Made by a program: the position numbers and the translations under genes. DNA of 64,000 nucleotides from Cydia pomonella (Eukaryota > Arthropoda > Insecta > Lepidoptera > Tortricidae): assembly GCF_033807575.1 (NCBI RefSeq), contig NC_084705.1, positions 16,486,019-16,550,018 on the forward strand, written 5' to 3'. The notes beneath the pieces were generated by a model. That model was not told the DNA's origin. It saw nothing but the letters and a program-made list of their open reading frames with translations, and searched no databases. This document shows positions 54,736 to 64,000 of the stretch, one piece after another. Within the stretch, counting starts at the first letter, position 1. The number at the start of each line of letters is the position of its first letter.

Positions 54736-56424
54736 TTTATTTACTACAACTGTGTAACAGGATAACTGAGACTTCGAGGGACCAAATTTGTCTCACTTGA
54801 ACTGGTTTTCCACTTACCCAAGGCCTCAGTTAGTCAGGTAAAAAATAATTTCTGTCTCATTTACAGAGGATTTCATTATTAGAGATGAGAATAGAGGTTG
54901 TTTCAGTTATAGAGGTGGTTAGTAAGTTATTTTGTAAGCAATATATATGTGTTGTATATCTTTAAGAATAATAAATGGAATTAATTTTACTAATCAAGAT
55001 TTTAGCTTTCGTTTCTTCTAGTTTTAACTACTTAAACTAAGTAAATAAAACTTGAATACGTTTAGACGCAACTAAGCAAATGCGAGATTTGTAGGTAAAG
55101 TAAGAATTAGTAAAAAAAAAAAAACGAAGAATTGATCTGGAATAAAGTCCCTAGCTAGTGAAAGAGTTTAACGTTAACGTTAGGTAAACGTTATCGCATA
55201 TACAGACGTAAATTTCTATAACATTCTAAAAAACAACTAAGCTAAAGTAATAGTCTCAGCAAATGTGACTATAAAATTAAAAATACTAATCTCAGTTATA
55301 GAAGTTTGTTTTGTCTCACTAATAGATGTTATTCATTCATATTAATAACTTTTGGATAGACCTAATTTAAAAATAATTGAAGAAATAGGTTTTATCGTAT
55401 TTTTGTTACTTAATTGATACATTTCAAAATAAAATAAAATGGGTTAAAGTACCAAAAAGTCTAAATACATTTGACATTGACAGTTACTCGATACAAAAAT
55501 GAGCTGTCATAGGGACCGTGCGCGTTGGAGGGTCTGCCATCTTGTATGTATGTATGTATGTATATACTTTATTGTACATAGAAACAAAAACACGAAAAAC
55601 ACAGTTACAGAGTAAATTAAATACAACAAAGGCGAACTTATCCCTGTATGGGATCTCTTCCAGTTAACCTTTGAGGAAATGAGTAAAACAGAAGTAACGG
55701 TGAATGAATGACAAACACAAACAAAAGTGTACAATCACTGAAATTAATGAAATGCACGTGGCCGTGGGCGTGGTGTCTTGTGGCCTGAATCGGAACCATA
55801 AACATGCACATGTACACGTCACGTGTTTTCTTGTGCATAGTAGGTTCTGTCATCTTGTGGGCTACATCGGAACAAAAAACATCACATTTATGCCTCGTGC
55901 CAAAAAGCTGACGGCTCGTGTGCTGCCTCCTACAGTTCATGCACGCTCCCTATAGGGGTCATCATTAGGCGCGTTACAAACATTTTATCTTGTAAGTATT
56001 TTTCGATGATACGAAAGGTAAGTAAAGTAACTAAAAGTTTTTATTGTTATTTGGGTAAAAGTGAAATTTAGTAAATGTATAATTCTAAGTACTACTACGG
56101 GGTGGATTAGGCCTCGTAATGCACTTCATTGTAGGTACAGGCTTTGGCTTGCCGCAGTCAACGTCTTTAACGTCGTAATTTCGTAGAAATTAGAATTAGA
56201 ACGTTTAAAATAACACACGTCTGTGCTATCAAAATAGCTACACAGTTAGGTTGGTTTGACTCTAATTTGATAGTAAGTGAACTTTGTCCTATTGTAAACT
56301 ACCCATTTTGCACCTTTCTAGGGTCCATGTATCTAAAATACCTGGTATGCAAATAAATATATCTATATATCTCTCTATTTACTTCCAAGATTCCCGTTCG
56401 TAGACAACTAAATCAAACAGCTTA

Positions 56425-56575
56425 ATGGCTCCTCTACACGATGGCCCAGCGTAAGCCAGTCCAAGGGACACATTTATGCGTTAGAGGGAGCAAGTGATAT
56501 TGCTATCTCATTCTACTGCATAGGTGCGTCCCTTAGGCTGGCGTACGATGGGCCATAGTGCAGAGGAGCCCTAAC
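56425..56575. mobile_element. Small palindromic element
   Basis: TGGCTCCTCTACACGATGGCCCA near 56425 is mirrored by GATGGGCCATAGTGCAGAGGAGCC near 56547; CCAGTCCAAGGGACACA pairs with TGCGTCCCTTAGGCTGG. About 150 bp. Confidence 0.65.
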
Positions 56576-57817
56576 ATTATAAGGCAACAGGGGGCATACC
56601 GCGAAAACCGAAATTCGCAAATTGCGGGGATTCGGTGTTGACGTACATTATTTTTCACGTTGGTAATAAATCGGACGTTTACAAAAAAATTACGGGGAAG
56701 GCCGATAAAAGCTAATCATAGGTGACACTCTCGACTCTCGATGATGGTGAATGGTAAGTACCTTTTGTAGGTCATAGAGGTACATTAAGTATAGAGATGA
56801 AGTATAGAGATAGAGCCGGCAGATGACCAAACGAGATGCTCTTATGGAACTTTCAGTAGGAGTAGCAGAGACAGCGCAATGATTGTTTGTCCTTGTCACA
56901 GTTTCATTTATTTATTCCCCACCGTACATTTTAGTATGGCTTATGGTGGGCAACAAATAACCCGACCAAATTACGTAGGTTGTTTTTGGTATCTTGACAG
57001 GAATGACAAAACGTGTCTTTAATTTGGCGCATTGCGTATGTTCTGTCCCTTACGGGCGCACGCGTATAGCAAATCTAGTTGATCCTACCATGTATATAGT
57101 AGGATGGTTGTAGGTAATTAGACAAACAAATTAAGAATTGCCACAGACAACCGTCTGCGTATTGCGTCTGAAGCAATTGTTAAAAAAATGAACTAAGAAT
57201 GTAATTGAGAGAGATTATGTAACGACAATTAAACCGCCTTTCGTACACATGTTTTGTGTTATGTCTTTTGTGCTCAAATTTAGAATTAAATGACCCTAAC
57301 AGAAATCTCTAAAAACGGACCTGGGTTGAAGTGGCAACACTAAATAAGTGTCTAACTTCACATGAATAATCCGCAACCCTCGGAATTGTCAAAAGCGCGA
57401 TAAGAAAATATTGCAGAATGTTTTATTTTATTTGATTATTATCAAAGTTTAGTGATAATCACAAACCCGGCACATAGTTTGAAAATATTACTAACTTTTT
57501 AAGTGCTTAATAAATTTTACTGTAGCGTTAGTGCCGTGTTATAAATGACTAAAAATATGCGCGAATATTCACGACATTATTTAAAATTTACGGTTTAAAA
57601 TCTACTATTATGTCTTATACACCGTCTATCGTGTCACCCTTATAACATATAATCAACACTTTCAATTGTAATATCAAATTGTGTTCATTTAATATTTAGT
57701 GTCCTTGTAAACTGCAATCCTCTCAGGGCGTAACCTGTCGTTCTACGGGTGAAGGCTGTGTAAAAATGATATTTTTTAACCTTTTCTGAAACGTAGTGTA
57801 TCTCATATTTGTGAAAA

Positions 57818-57876
57818 ATGGCTGAGGACGAGGTACTTTTCGACGAAGTATACGAACTTTGTGAAATAATCGGCAA
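57818..57876 (+). CDS. CASK: CASK exon 1
   Basis: 59 coding bp; donor GTAAGT. Encodes the acidic N-terminus and EIIG, splitting the Lys codon of the glycine loop. Confidence 0.93.
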
Positions 57877-60800
57877 GTAAGTAACAGGAAACTTATAGGA
57901 AAACAGTAATAGAAGATTTCACGAATACGCAACATAAACATCCAAATATTTTTTTTTTAAATATAGAGAGTTAGTCAATTATGATTGCTATATTTAGAAC
58001 ATGTTATTTACTGGATTATGATAGTTAAATATTTTTTTAAATTATGAAATTGCAACTTTTTTTACTATTATTTTTCTGTAATTACTGAAGTGTGCCAGGT
58101 CACTACATGAAATATGTACCTCAGCAATCGCTTGCCCTTATCCCATTAATTTGGGGTCGGCACAGCATGTCTTTTCCTTCCATATCTTTCTGTCACTCAT
58201 CATCTCATCATTCACTCGTGTTTGTTTCATGTCATCTCACACAATCCATGCACCTTTTCCTAGGTTCTATGAGATATTTACCTAGAGTATTTAATTTAGA
58301 GCTCTTTCCCACTGACATCCAGTTTTTTGTGAGTACTGTTTTCTGCAGGATCCCATTTTAGTAGTACATGTGCTAATAGTAACATTCACATTAGCTTTGT
58401 TTGGGAGATACTACATGCATACTAGTTAAAACTGGGTCCTGCAGGAAACCATACCTGGAAAAAACTGGATGTCAATATGCAAAAGCTCTTAAGCTGTATA
58501 TTAATACAGTAAAAAATATTTGTTTATTTCAAAAATTATATGTTATTTAATCGAATCAATTACGATACTAAACTTATTTATAATAGTGGTTTGTCAAAAT
58601 AATGAGTAGTAGTATTTATACTAATTATGACCGAGTTAAGCTCCCACTGCCATATAAGTCTTTTTGTAGAACAGGAGTACTGCTGGGTAGTTCATGTGAT
58701 GATCTCAATGATATGATGACTCCTTTAGTTGTCTCAAATTAATTCGCTCAGGAGAGATAGGATATTCAGAATATTTAAGGTCACATGTCAGATCCACTTT
58801 GACACCACCACTCTTACATGTTCTATAAGCCACCTTCCAACTACATTATCAGACAGCTTCATTAAATAACTGATATTAACTAAATTTCAGCTCATTCAGA
58901 CATTGGGAAGTGGTTCAATTTTAACTTACGAAATTTTAAACAATTATTTGTAACAACATAAAAAAGATATGAAGTTAAACTAAGTAGAAGTGTGTGAAAA
59001 GTAGCAACAAGTAGCTACAATCACAAATATTTAGAGATCATATTGAAAAAGTCTGTAATATTGAAAGAGTCAACATATTTCCATGTTATGTGATAACTTT
59101 TGTCATTTCTTTATATTTAATATTTAATGATCCATATTTGAAATAAATTCAAGAAAGTAAAATACTTTTTCACCAATCTCTAATCAACGGTACCTATGTT
59201 GTTGCTGTCCCCGTAAAATATTTATTTTATATTACATTCCCTACAAATGAGGGATTTTTTCAGACTTGTTCATGTATAGCATGGAAGTTTAATCATATAT
59301 TTGAAATTGGGGGTAACCCAACCACTGTTTGTATAATTTTTTCTTTAGTGTAAAAATGTGTTGCTATATTTATTACAACACAACCCAAGCTGGTATTTGT
59401 GTTTGATGTTTGAGTCTACTCTGGTCATTAACAGATGTCACTCATTATTCATAAATAGGCGGGTCCACACAGAGCGAGCATACGCGCGAGGCAAGTTCCT
59501 CACGCACAAACCGGCGCATTTTCCTCGCCTGAGAGCGCGCGCCTCGGCCGACGCACGTCTACACTGGCGGGTTTGTGCGTGAGGAAATTGCCTCTCACGT
59601 ATGCTCGCCCTGTGTGGACCCGTCTATCGAGTGACCAGTGAGTTGAATGATTTGGCAGTGTGTGTCAACAGCTGTACGTAATTAATTACGATTAGTAATA
59701 AAGTTATCTATTAAGAACAGTTTTATTTATGTCTTCAACAAGTAAATTTATTAAAAGTTAATGTCAAATAAAACATGGGTAAAATAACATAAGAATAATA
59801 AATATTAGCTATTAAAAAGGTAACAACTAAAGAATTTTATTTATGTCATTTTGGTAATTTTGATAATTACCTAATAATAATGATTGATTTTACTTACCTA
59901 CTTTATGATCAAACACACCTCTTATTATATGTATGTAGACACAAAAGAGTAAATGGACCAGCCTCGCATTCATCTATCTTTTCTGCTATTTATAATAATT
60001 CATTATATTTTTGCTTTATATATATTAAAAAATGGACCAAAATAATTTATTGTGGTTTCATCCCTGTTACCCTCTCTGCTGGGGTGTAGAGCTCAAATCA
60101 TATTTCACTGATTCCGGTTCCGGGAAGTTTGGGTACCATCCTCCCACAGTATGCCCAATACATCCAACTCGTGCTCCAGGGAACGGCGCCTACTAAATTC
60201 AAAATAAATTAGTAAATCGAATATAGTTTATAAACACAGAAAGTAGCACTTATAGTATAATAGGTGTATTTTTATTTTTTAAGTCCTTTGTATCCTATAT
60301 CACTTGGAGTCAGTTCTCCTCATACCAATATAAGTTTTCATATGCACCATCTTATTTTATTTATCCATTAGGCGGGTCCACAAAGAGCGACCATACGCGC
60401 GAGGCAATTTCCTCACGCACAAACCGGCCAGTGTAGACGTGCCTCGGCCGAGGCGGCGCGCGCGTTCTCCTCGCCTGAGCGCCCTGAGGAAATTGCCTCG
60501 CGCGTATGATTTATTCCTTTTGCCAAGAATCTAGAGTTATCGCTTCCCCTGTTACTGAATGGGTTCAATTTTCGCAGTCTTCTCCCAGGTGCAGGTTATC
60601 TCTCGCGTATTAATATGAATCGTATATTTTCGTTCAGCAGAGCAGGCCGCGTAGCCAACGTACATATCGTTCACGCTCCGTGGCGAACGAAACGCAACTG
60701 TCACAGTCGCACTAATATGGAAGAGTAATAGAGAGAAATAGCTACGATACGCTACGGAGCGTGAACGATTGTAACGTTGGCTACGCGGCCAGGTTTGGTA

Positions 60801-61672
60801 GGTGCAGTCACGATTAATAAATTATACCTATAAATAAAATGTTTTTATAATGTCATGTTTTCGTAGGGGTCCTTTCAGTTTGGTCCGCCGCTGCGTGCAC
60901 CGTCAAACGGGGCAACAGTTCGCGGTGAAAATTGTAGATGTCGCCCGATTTACTGCCAGTCCTGGACTCAGCACTGCTGGTAAGTTGTTTAAACCAGGGA
61001 TCGGAACCGGTTATTTGCAAAAACTTCGAAATATTTTATATTTCGGTTTATTTTATACTCCAAATGTAGGACTCAGTTGTGTTTTCAGATAACGACTTCG
61101 TATTATTAGATTGCCTAATTAGAAATGAAGTAATTAACGAAGAACGAAAAAATACCGTTTTCGTTCCCATACAAAAAATACCGGTTTCCGATCCCTGGTT
61201 TAAACCATATTTTACCGGCAAAATATACGACGATGTGTACGATGACGATTTTATCGATGCTGCTCGTCGTAATGTTTTATATAACAGTAAAGGAAAGAAG
61301 GATTTTTTAAACTTGTATCGTAGCATTATTACCTACCTACTCTTTATTACTGTCTTCACGGTACCGCCCACGAGAAATTTGCTTCCTCGCCTCAGGGAAA
61401 GAATTCCATAATATAAAGGAGCCTGACCCCATCTCTAAACGGCTTAAATTTTCTATTTGGATAAGTTCGTCATAACCGTTTTCATTAGTAACAACAACTA
61501 GACAAACATTTCTCTTTTATATTTACTTGTAAAGTTATAAAGTTAATAAGACATTTTCGTTTCCAGACCTCAAACGCGAGGCCACAATATGCCACATGCT
61601 GAAACATCCCCACATCGTTGAGCTCTTGGAGACGTACAGCTCCGAGGGAATGCTCTACATGGTCTTTGAATA
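57818..61672 (+). CDS. CASK: CASK (membrane-associated guanylate kinase scaffold), first three coding exons
   Basis: Exons 57818-57876, 60867-60979 and 61567-61672 join in phase to give the first 92 or so residues; the gene runs on beyond the window. The start MAEDEVLFDEVYELCEIIGK and the following GPFSLVRRCVHRQTGQQFAV, KIVDVARF, LKREATICHMLKHPHIVEL and MLYMVFEY are nearly identical to animal CASK. This is the N-lobe of its CaM-kinase-like domain: glycine loop (GKGPFS), the ATP-site lysine in AVKIV, helix C glutamate in KREA, up to the hinge. CASK scaffolds adhesion proteins and channels at synapses and epithelial junctions. Its PDZ, SH3 and guanylate kinase domains would lie downstream. The ATG is preceded by AAAA, a good insect context. 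Confidence 0.95.
59458..59624. mobile_element. GC-rich foldback MITE, 'GGCGGGTCCACAC' family, copy 2, intact
   Basis: GGCGGGTCCACACAGAGCGAGC to GTGTGGACCCGTC, flanked by TA on both sides. The arms include CATACGCGCGAGGCAA and CCTCACGCACAAACC with their complements. 167 bp, strongly GC-rich. Confidence 0.8.
60371..60508. mobile_element. GC-rich foldback MITE, 'GGCGGGTCCACAC' family, copy 3
   Basis: GGCGGGTCCACAAAGAGCGACC to GAGGAAATTGCCTCGCGCGTATG; the outermost right terminus is lost. Confidence 0.75.
60655..60790. mobile_element. Foldback MITE, 'CGTAGCCAACG' family, copy 4
   Basis: GGCCGCGTAGCCAACGTACA to ACGTTGGCTACGCGGCC. 136 bp, 76 bp before CASK exon 2. Confidence 0.85.
60867..60979 (+). 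CDS. CASK: CASK exon 2: glycine loop and ATP-site lysine
   Basis: 113 bp; acceptor TTTCGTAG, donor GTAAGT. Encodes GPFSLVRRCVHRQTGQQFAV, KIVDVARFTASPGLSTA. Confidence 0.95.
60995..61197. mobile_element. hAT-type MITE with 8-bp target duplication
   Basis: Termini CAGGGATCGGAACCGG and CCGGTTTCCGATCCCTG are inverted repeats starting CAGGG, typical of hAT elements. GTTTAAAC flanks both sides (60987-60994 and 61198-61205), a perfect 8-bp target duplication. 203 bp; no transposase. It sits eight bases into CASK intron 2. Confidence 0.88.
61567..61672 (+). CDS. CASK: CASK exon 3: helix C to hinge
   Basis: 106 bp; acceptor TTTCCAG, donor GTAAGT. Encodes LKREATICHMLKHPHIVEL, LETYSSEGMLYMVFEY. Confidence 0.95.
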
Positions 61673-64000
61673 GTAAGTCTCTTTTCTTTAACCTTTTGAA
61701 CGCCGTACGCAATAAATAATTGGCGTACAAAGGGTAAGCGATAGCGAAGTGAACTTATAGTTTGCTCCTCATCTGCCAGGTTTAAACTTGTAAGTTTTAC
61801 TTATGTAAGTAACTTACGCGGCTAACTTATGATGAATTTGCAAATGTAAACACCCTCGTAAGCCGCTTGTCATTAGTTTCTTCCTAGTTACGGTAGTTGT
61901 CAAAATTATAAGTGTAAGTAAACTTACTTGAGGTTTCTCACGGAAGCATTTCTCGACTTATGGAATTGGATCGATAAGCAAAGTTCTTATGGGACTCTTT
62001 GTCGTGATAATGTCTAAACAAACTGGTCGCCATCTAAGATGGAAAAGCTAATTACTTATTTTGAAACCATACCATACTTTTCCATTTATGATTTCGTATT
62101 TATCCCGTCCAGAATGAGCTTAATTTACAAATCAGCCAAATTTTTAAACAAACGAAAAAAAATTGACAGCAAAATAGACATCGGCCCTTATATGCTATAA
62201 AGTTGTCGTTTTGACTTGCCGATGATGAGATGGTTGTTTTGACTCTGTTGTCGATTGGTAAGTATGGTGTAAATAGGCTTGCAATAATTTACGTATTGAG
62301 TAAATATCACAGAAATATTGTAAGTGTTACCTACCATAAATAGGTGTAAATGTAGTCGTAAGCTACTTACATTAATCATACGTTGTAACTTACAAGTCTA
62401 AATCCGGACTTTTTTCCTAACTTAATAACAAAATTTCGCGCAAGCGCAATTTTTTTTACAAAAGCGACTGTTACACCATTTGACCTTCCAACTCAGAAGG
62501 CAGTTGATCAGGTATACTCGCGATATTTTCCTTAATTGAAAAGCACATATAAATTTTTCAAACATCCAATAGGTAACTGAAAGGGTTTCGGTTATTTTAA
62601 GGCCATCAAAAAAACAATTACATTTTCTTTGCTCTGTATACCTACGCACTAACCGCTATGTATAGGTACCTATTTAATCGTATTGATTGCTTTCATTATT
62701 GGTTTTTGGTTGTCATATGTGTTCTTTCGAAATGCTTAGATTGGTATTAAACCTGTCAAAGACTTTCAAATGTATCTTACAATTCCTTATATCATATATC
62801 ATACTACCTAAGCTATAGAAAATTTATTGAAATGTATAACTAAAGGAGGATAAACATAACAAAAACTTTATGTTACGCGAACACGCAGACGCGGCATCGT
62901 CACTATTTCATTGTCTTTAGTATACTTGTTGCTCTCTGTGTCGTTGCCAAGGTAAATTGGGCTGAATAATTTACACCTCGTTATTACCCACGGTACGCCA
63001 CAACTGTCTACGTGTATGGAAGAAGCAGTAAGACTTATCCAGGGCATGCAATTATCGTCGTCCTTGACGTTATTTCTTGTAGATTTTCTTAGCTCTTAAT
63101 CCCATTATAACATAACTACACTTTACAAGCTTAGTACCTTGTAGTTGTGTTTACACTACTTAAAAAGGCCAAATACGGCTTTCTCTGAACCAAAGGTTTC
63201 CTTTGGCAGAATTAATTTTTTTGTTTCTAAGCTGTATTTAAGAAGTGGAGCTACCCAGATTTTTCATGCAGATGGGGGGGGGGGGGGGATGAGGGTTTTC
63301 AGCTTCGGCGACGTCTGAGGTTATTAACGTTGAGTTAGGTTTAAGTTTAGGCTTTAAGTCACGTTTGATATAATTTTCATCTAAATCAAAGTGTAGACTT
63401 AGATTTTATCTAGTTAAATCGGTTCAGCGGTTATTGATTCCCTATACAAACTTCCACCTCCCTTTTCACACCCGTGCAGCCTACACAACAAAAAATTGAT
63501 AATTTTATGCATCATTAGATAAAATTGATTTAGTCCTGTATAATTATTTTGATCGTAAATTAATACACTTTCAGATGTTTTATTCAAATTTGCGCAGTAT
63601 TTTAGTTTAAAAAAATTACATTAGGTTTAAGACGAAATGGCGGAACATTTGGAAAATTTGGAAAGGTTGGTGATTTTTAGTATGTGATTTAGGCGGTTTT
63701 TTCAGGGGTAGCAATTATTTTATATTTAAAATCTTTACCATAGGTATATCACAAATAGTGTACCTTTCTGATAGTAGTAAGATTTTTCATTTATTTCGTA
63801 CTGAAAATTATGTATTTACATAAATATGATTTAGCTTATGTAAATTCTAACACTGATTTAGCAGTGTAAATCTATGTTTTATTTTTTTTTCCCCAGAACC
63901 AGTGCATTATGTAACACATACATATATTAATATCAGGCAAAAAGAAAAATTCATGCATTTAAGGGTTAAGAGATGATTTTTGAAATAAAAACTATTCTTT
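61673..64000 (+). other. CASK: Start of CASK intron 3 (to window end)
   Basis: Holds an inverted-repeat element (61776-62407), a G homopolymer near 63275-63290 and a dispersed-repeat phrase near 63415-63470 (TCGGTTCAGCGGTTATTGATTC, also near 29426). No further CASK exon recognised before the window ends. Confidence 0.6.
61776..62407. mobile_element. About 630-bp inverted-repeat element in CASK intron 3
   Basis: CCAGGTTTAAACTTGTAAGTT near 61776 is mirrored by AACTTACAAGTCTAAATCCGG near 62388. The arms continue with TATGTAAGTAACTTACG and its complement. No transposase frame. Confidence 0.65.

Larger units (their letters stand above)
53807..57817. other. Intergenic region between Kal1 and CASK
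   Basis: 4 kb. Holds a half copy (54597-54735) of the palindromic MITE at 28970, a LINE-like 3' tail on the - strand at about 55560-55700 next to a (TATG)n run, and a GGCATACCGCG fragment near 56588. An inverted pair near 56430-56560 (GCTCCTCTACACGATGG... / ...CCATAGTGCAGAGGAGC) marks another small palindromic element. No promoter motif for CASK was recognised. Confidence 0.5.
57877..60866 (+). other. CASK: CASK intron 1
   Basis: 3 kb. Repeats near 58090-58480 include an inverted pair (GACATCCAGTTTTTT... / ...AAAAAACTGGATGTC). GC-rich foldbacks lie at 59458-59624 and 60371-60508, and a CGTAGCCAACG MITE at 60655-60790. The 58490-59450 and 59630-60360 stretches show nothing I can identify. Confidence 0.6.

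Noticed and set aside
55507..55955. Overlapping open frames on both strands near a (TATG)n run
   Set aside because: They coincide with a LINE-like 3' tail (TTTATTGTACATAGAAAC) and show no protein family.
61079..61411. 110-codon + strand open frame in CASK intron 2
   Set aside because: Its first part lies in the hAT MITE and the rest has no recognisable pattern or splice support.

Overview
The window is AT-rich, intron-rich animal DNA from an insect, almost certainly a moth or butterfly. The gene models carry GT-AG introns of hundreds to thousands of bases, AATAAA signals and insect-type proteins, and the space between exons is filled with repeat families I recognise as typical of Lepidoptera: GGGTTCCGTA-type repeats, tRNA-derived SINEs, jockey/CR1-like LINE fragments and many MITEs with TA target duplications. 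I cannot name the species. Nothing prokaryotic, no CRISPR array and no complete tRNA or rRNA gene was seen.

Four genes can be built from splice sites and reading phase, all on the + strand. (1) 6249-8112: the last four exons of a lipocalin; its signal-peptide exon was not found and probably lies upstream. (2) 12626-18756: a three-exon gene for a small secreted Asp-rich, Thr/Ala-rich (mucin-like) protein of unknown family. (3) 31500-53735: a nine-exon gene for anosmin-1 (Kal1), with signal peptide, Cys-rich box, WAP domain and three fibronectin-III domains; all nine exons join in phase to give 468 residues. (4) 57818 to beyond 61672: the first three coding exons of CASK, ending inside its kinase-like domain.

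The rest is repeats and unassigned sequence. 1-6.2 kb: tandem and inverted repeats and one copy of a 930-bp family. 8.4-12.6 kb: a LINE 3' fragment, foldback MITEs and a SINE. 13-17 kb (intron 1 of gene 2): a LINE reverse transcriptase fragment and MITEs. 19-31 kb: the largest region without an accepted gene, with SINEs (one split by a MITE), MITEs, a GC-rich retroelement-like block, a possible promoter and nested MITEs. Kal1 introns: a Crypton-like recombinase relic, a second LINE, another 930-bp repeat copy, several GGGTTCCGTA repeats and a roughly 1.8-kb inverted-repeat element. CASK introns: GC-rich foldbacks and a hAT-type MITE sitting eight bases from a splice donor.

Kal1 (an extracellular matrix protein linked to axon and cell guidance in other animals) and CASK (a membrane-associated synaptic scaffold) lie head-to-tail about 4 kb apart. 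I see no evidence that they are co-regulated. I did not find a clearly new multi-gene system. The most unusual items are the orphan secreted gene, the 930-bp family related to the Crypton-like relic, nested insertions with readable target duplications, and the hAT MITE beside a CASK splice donor.
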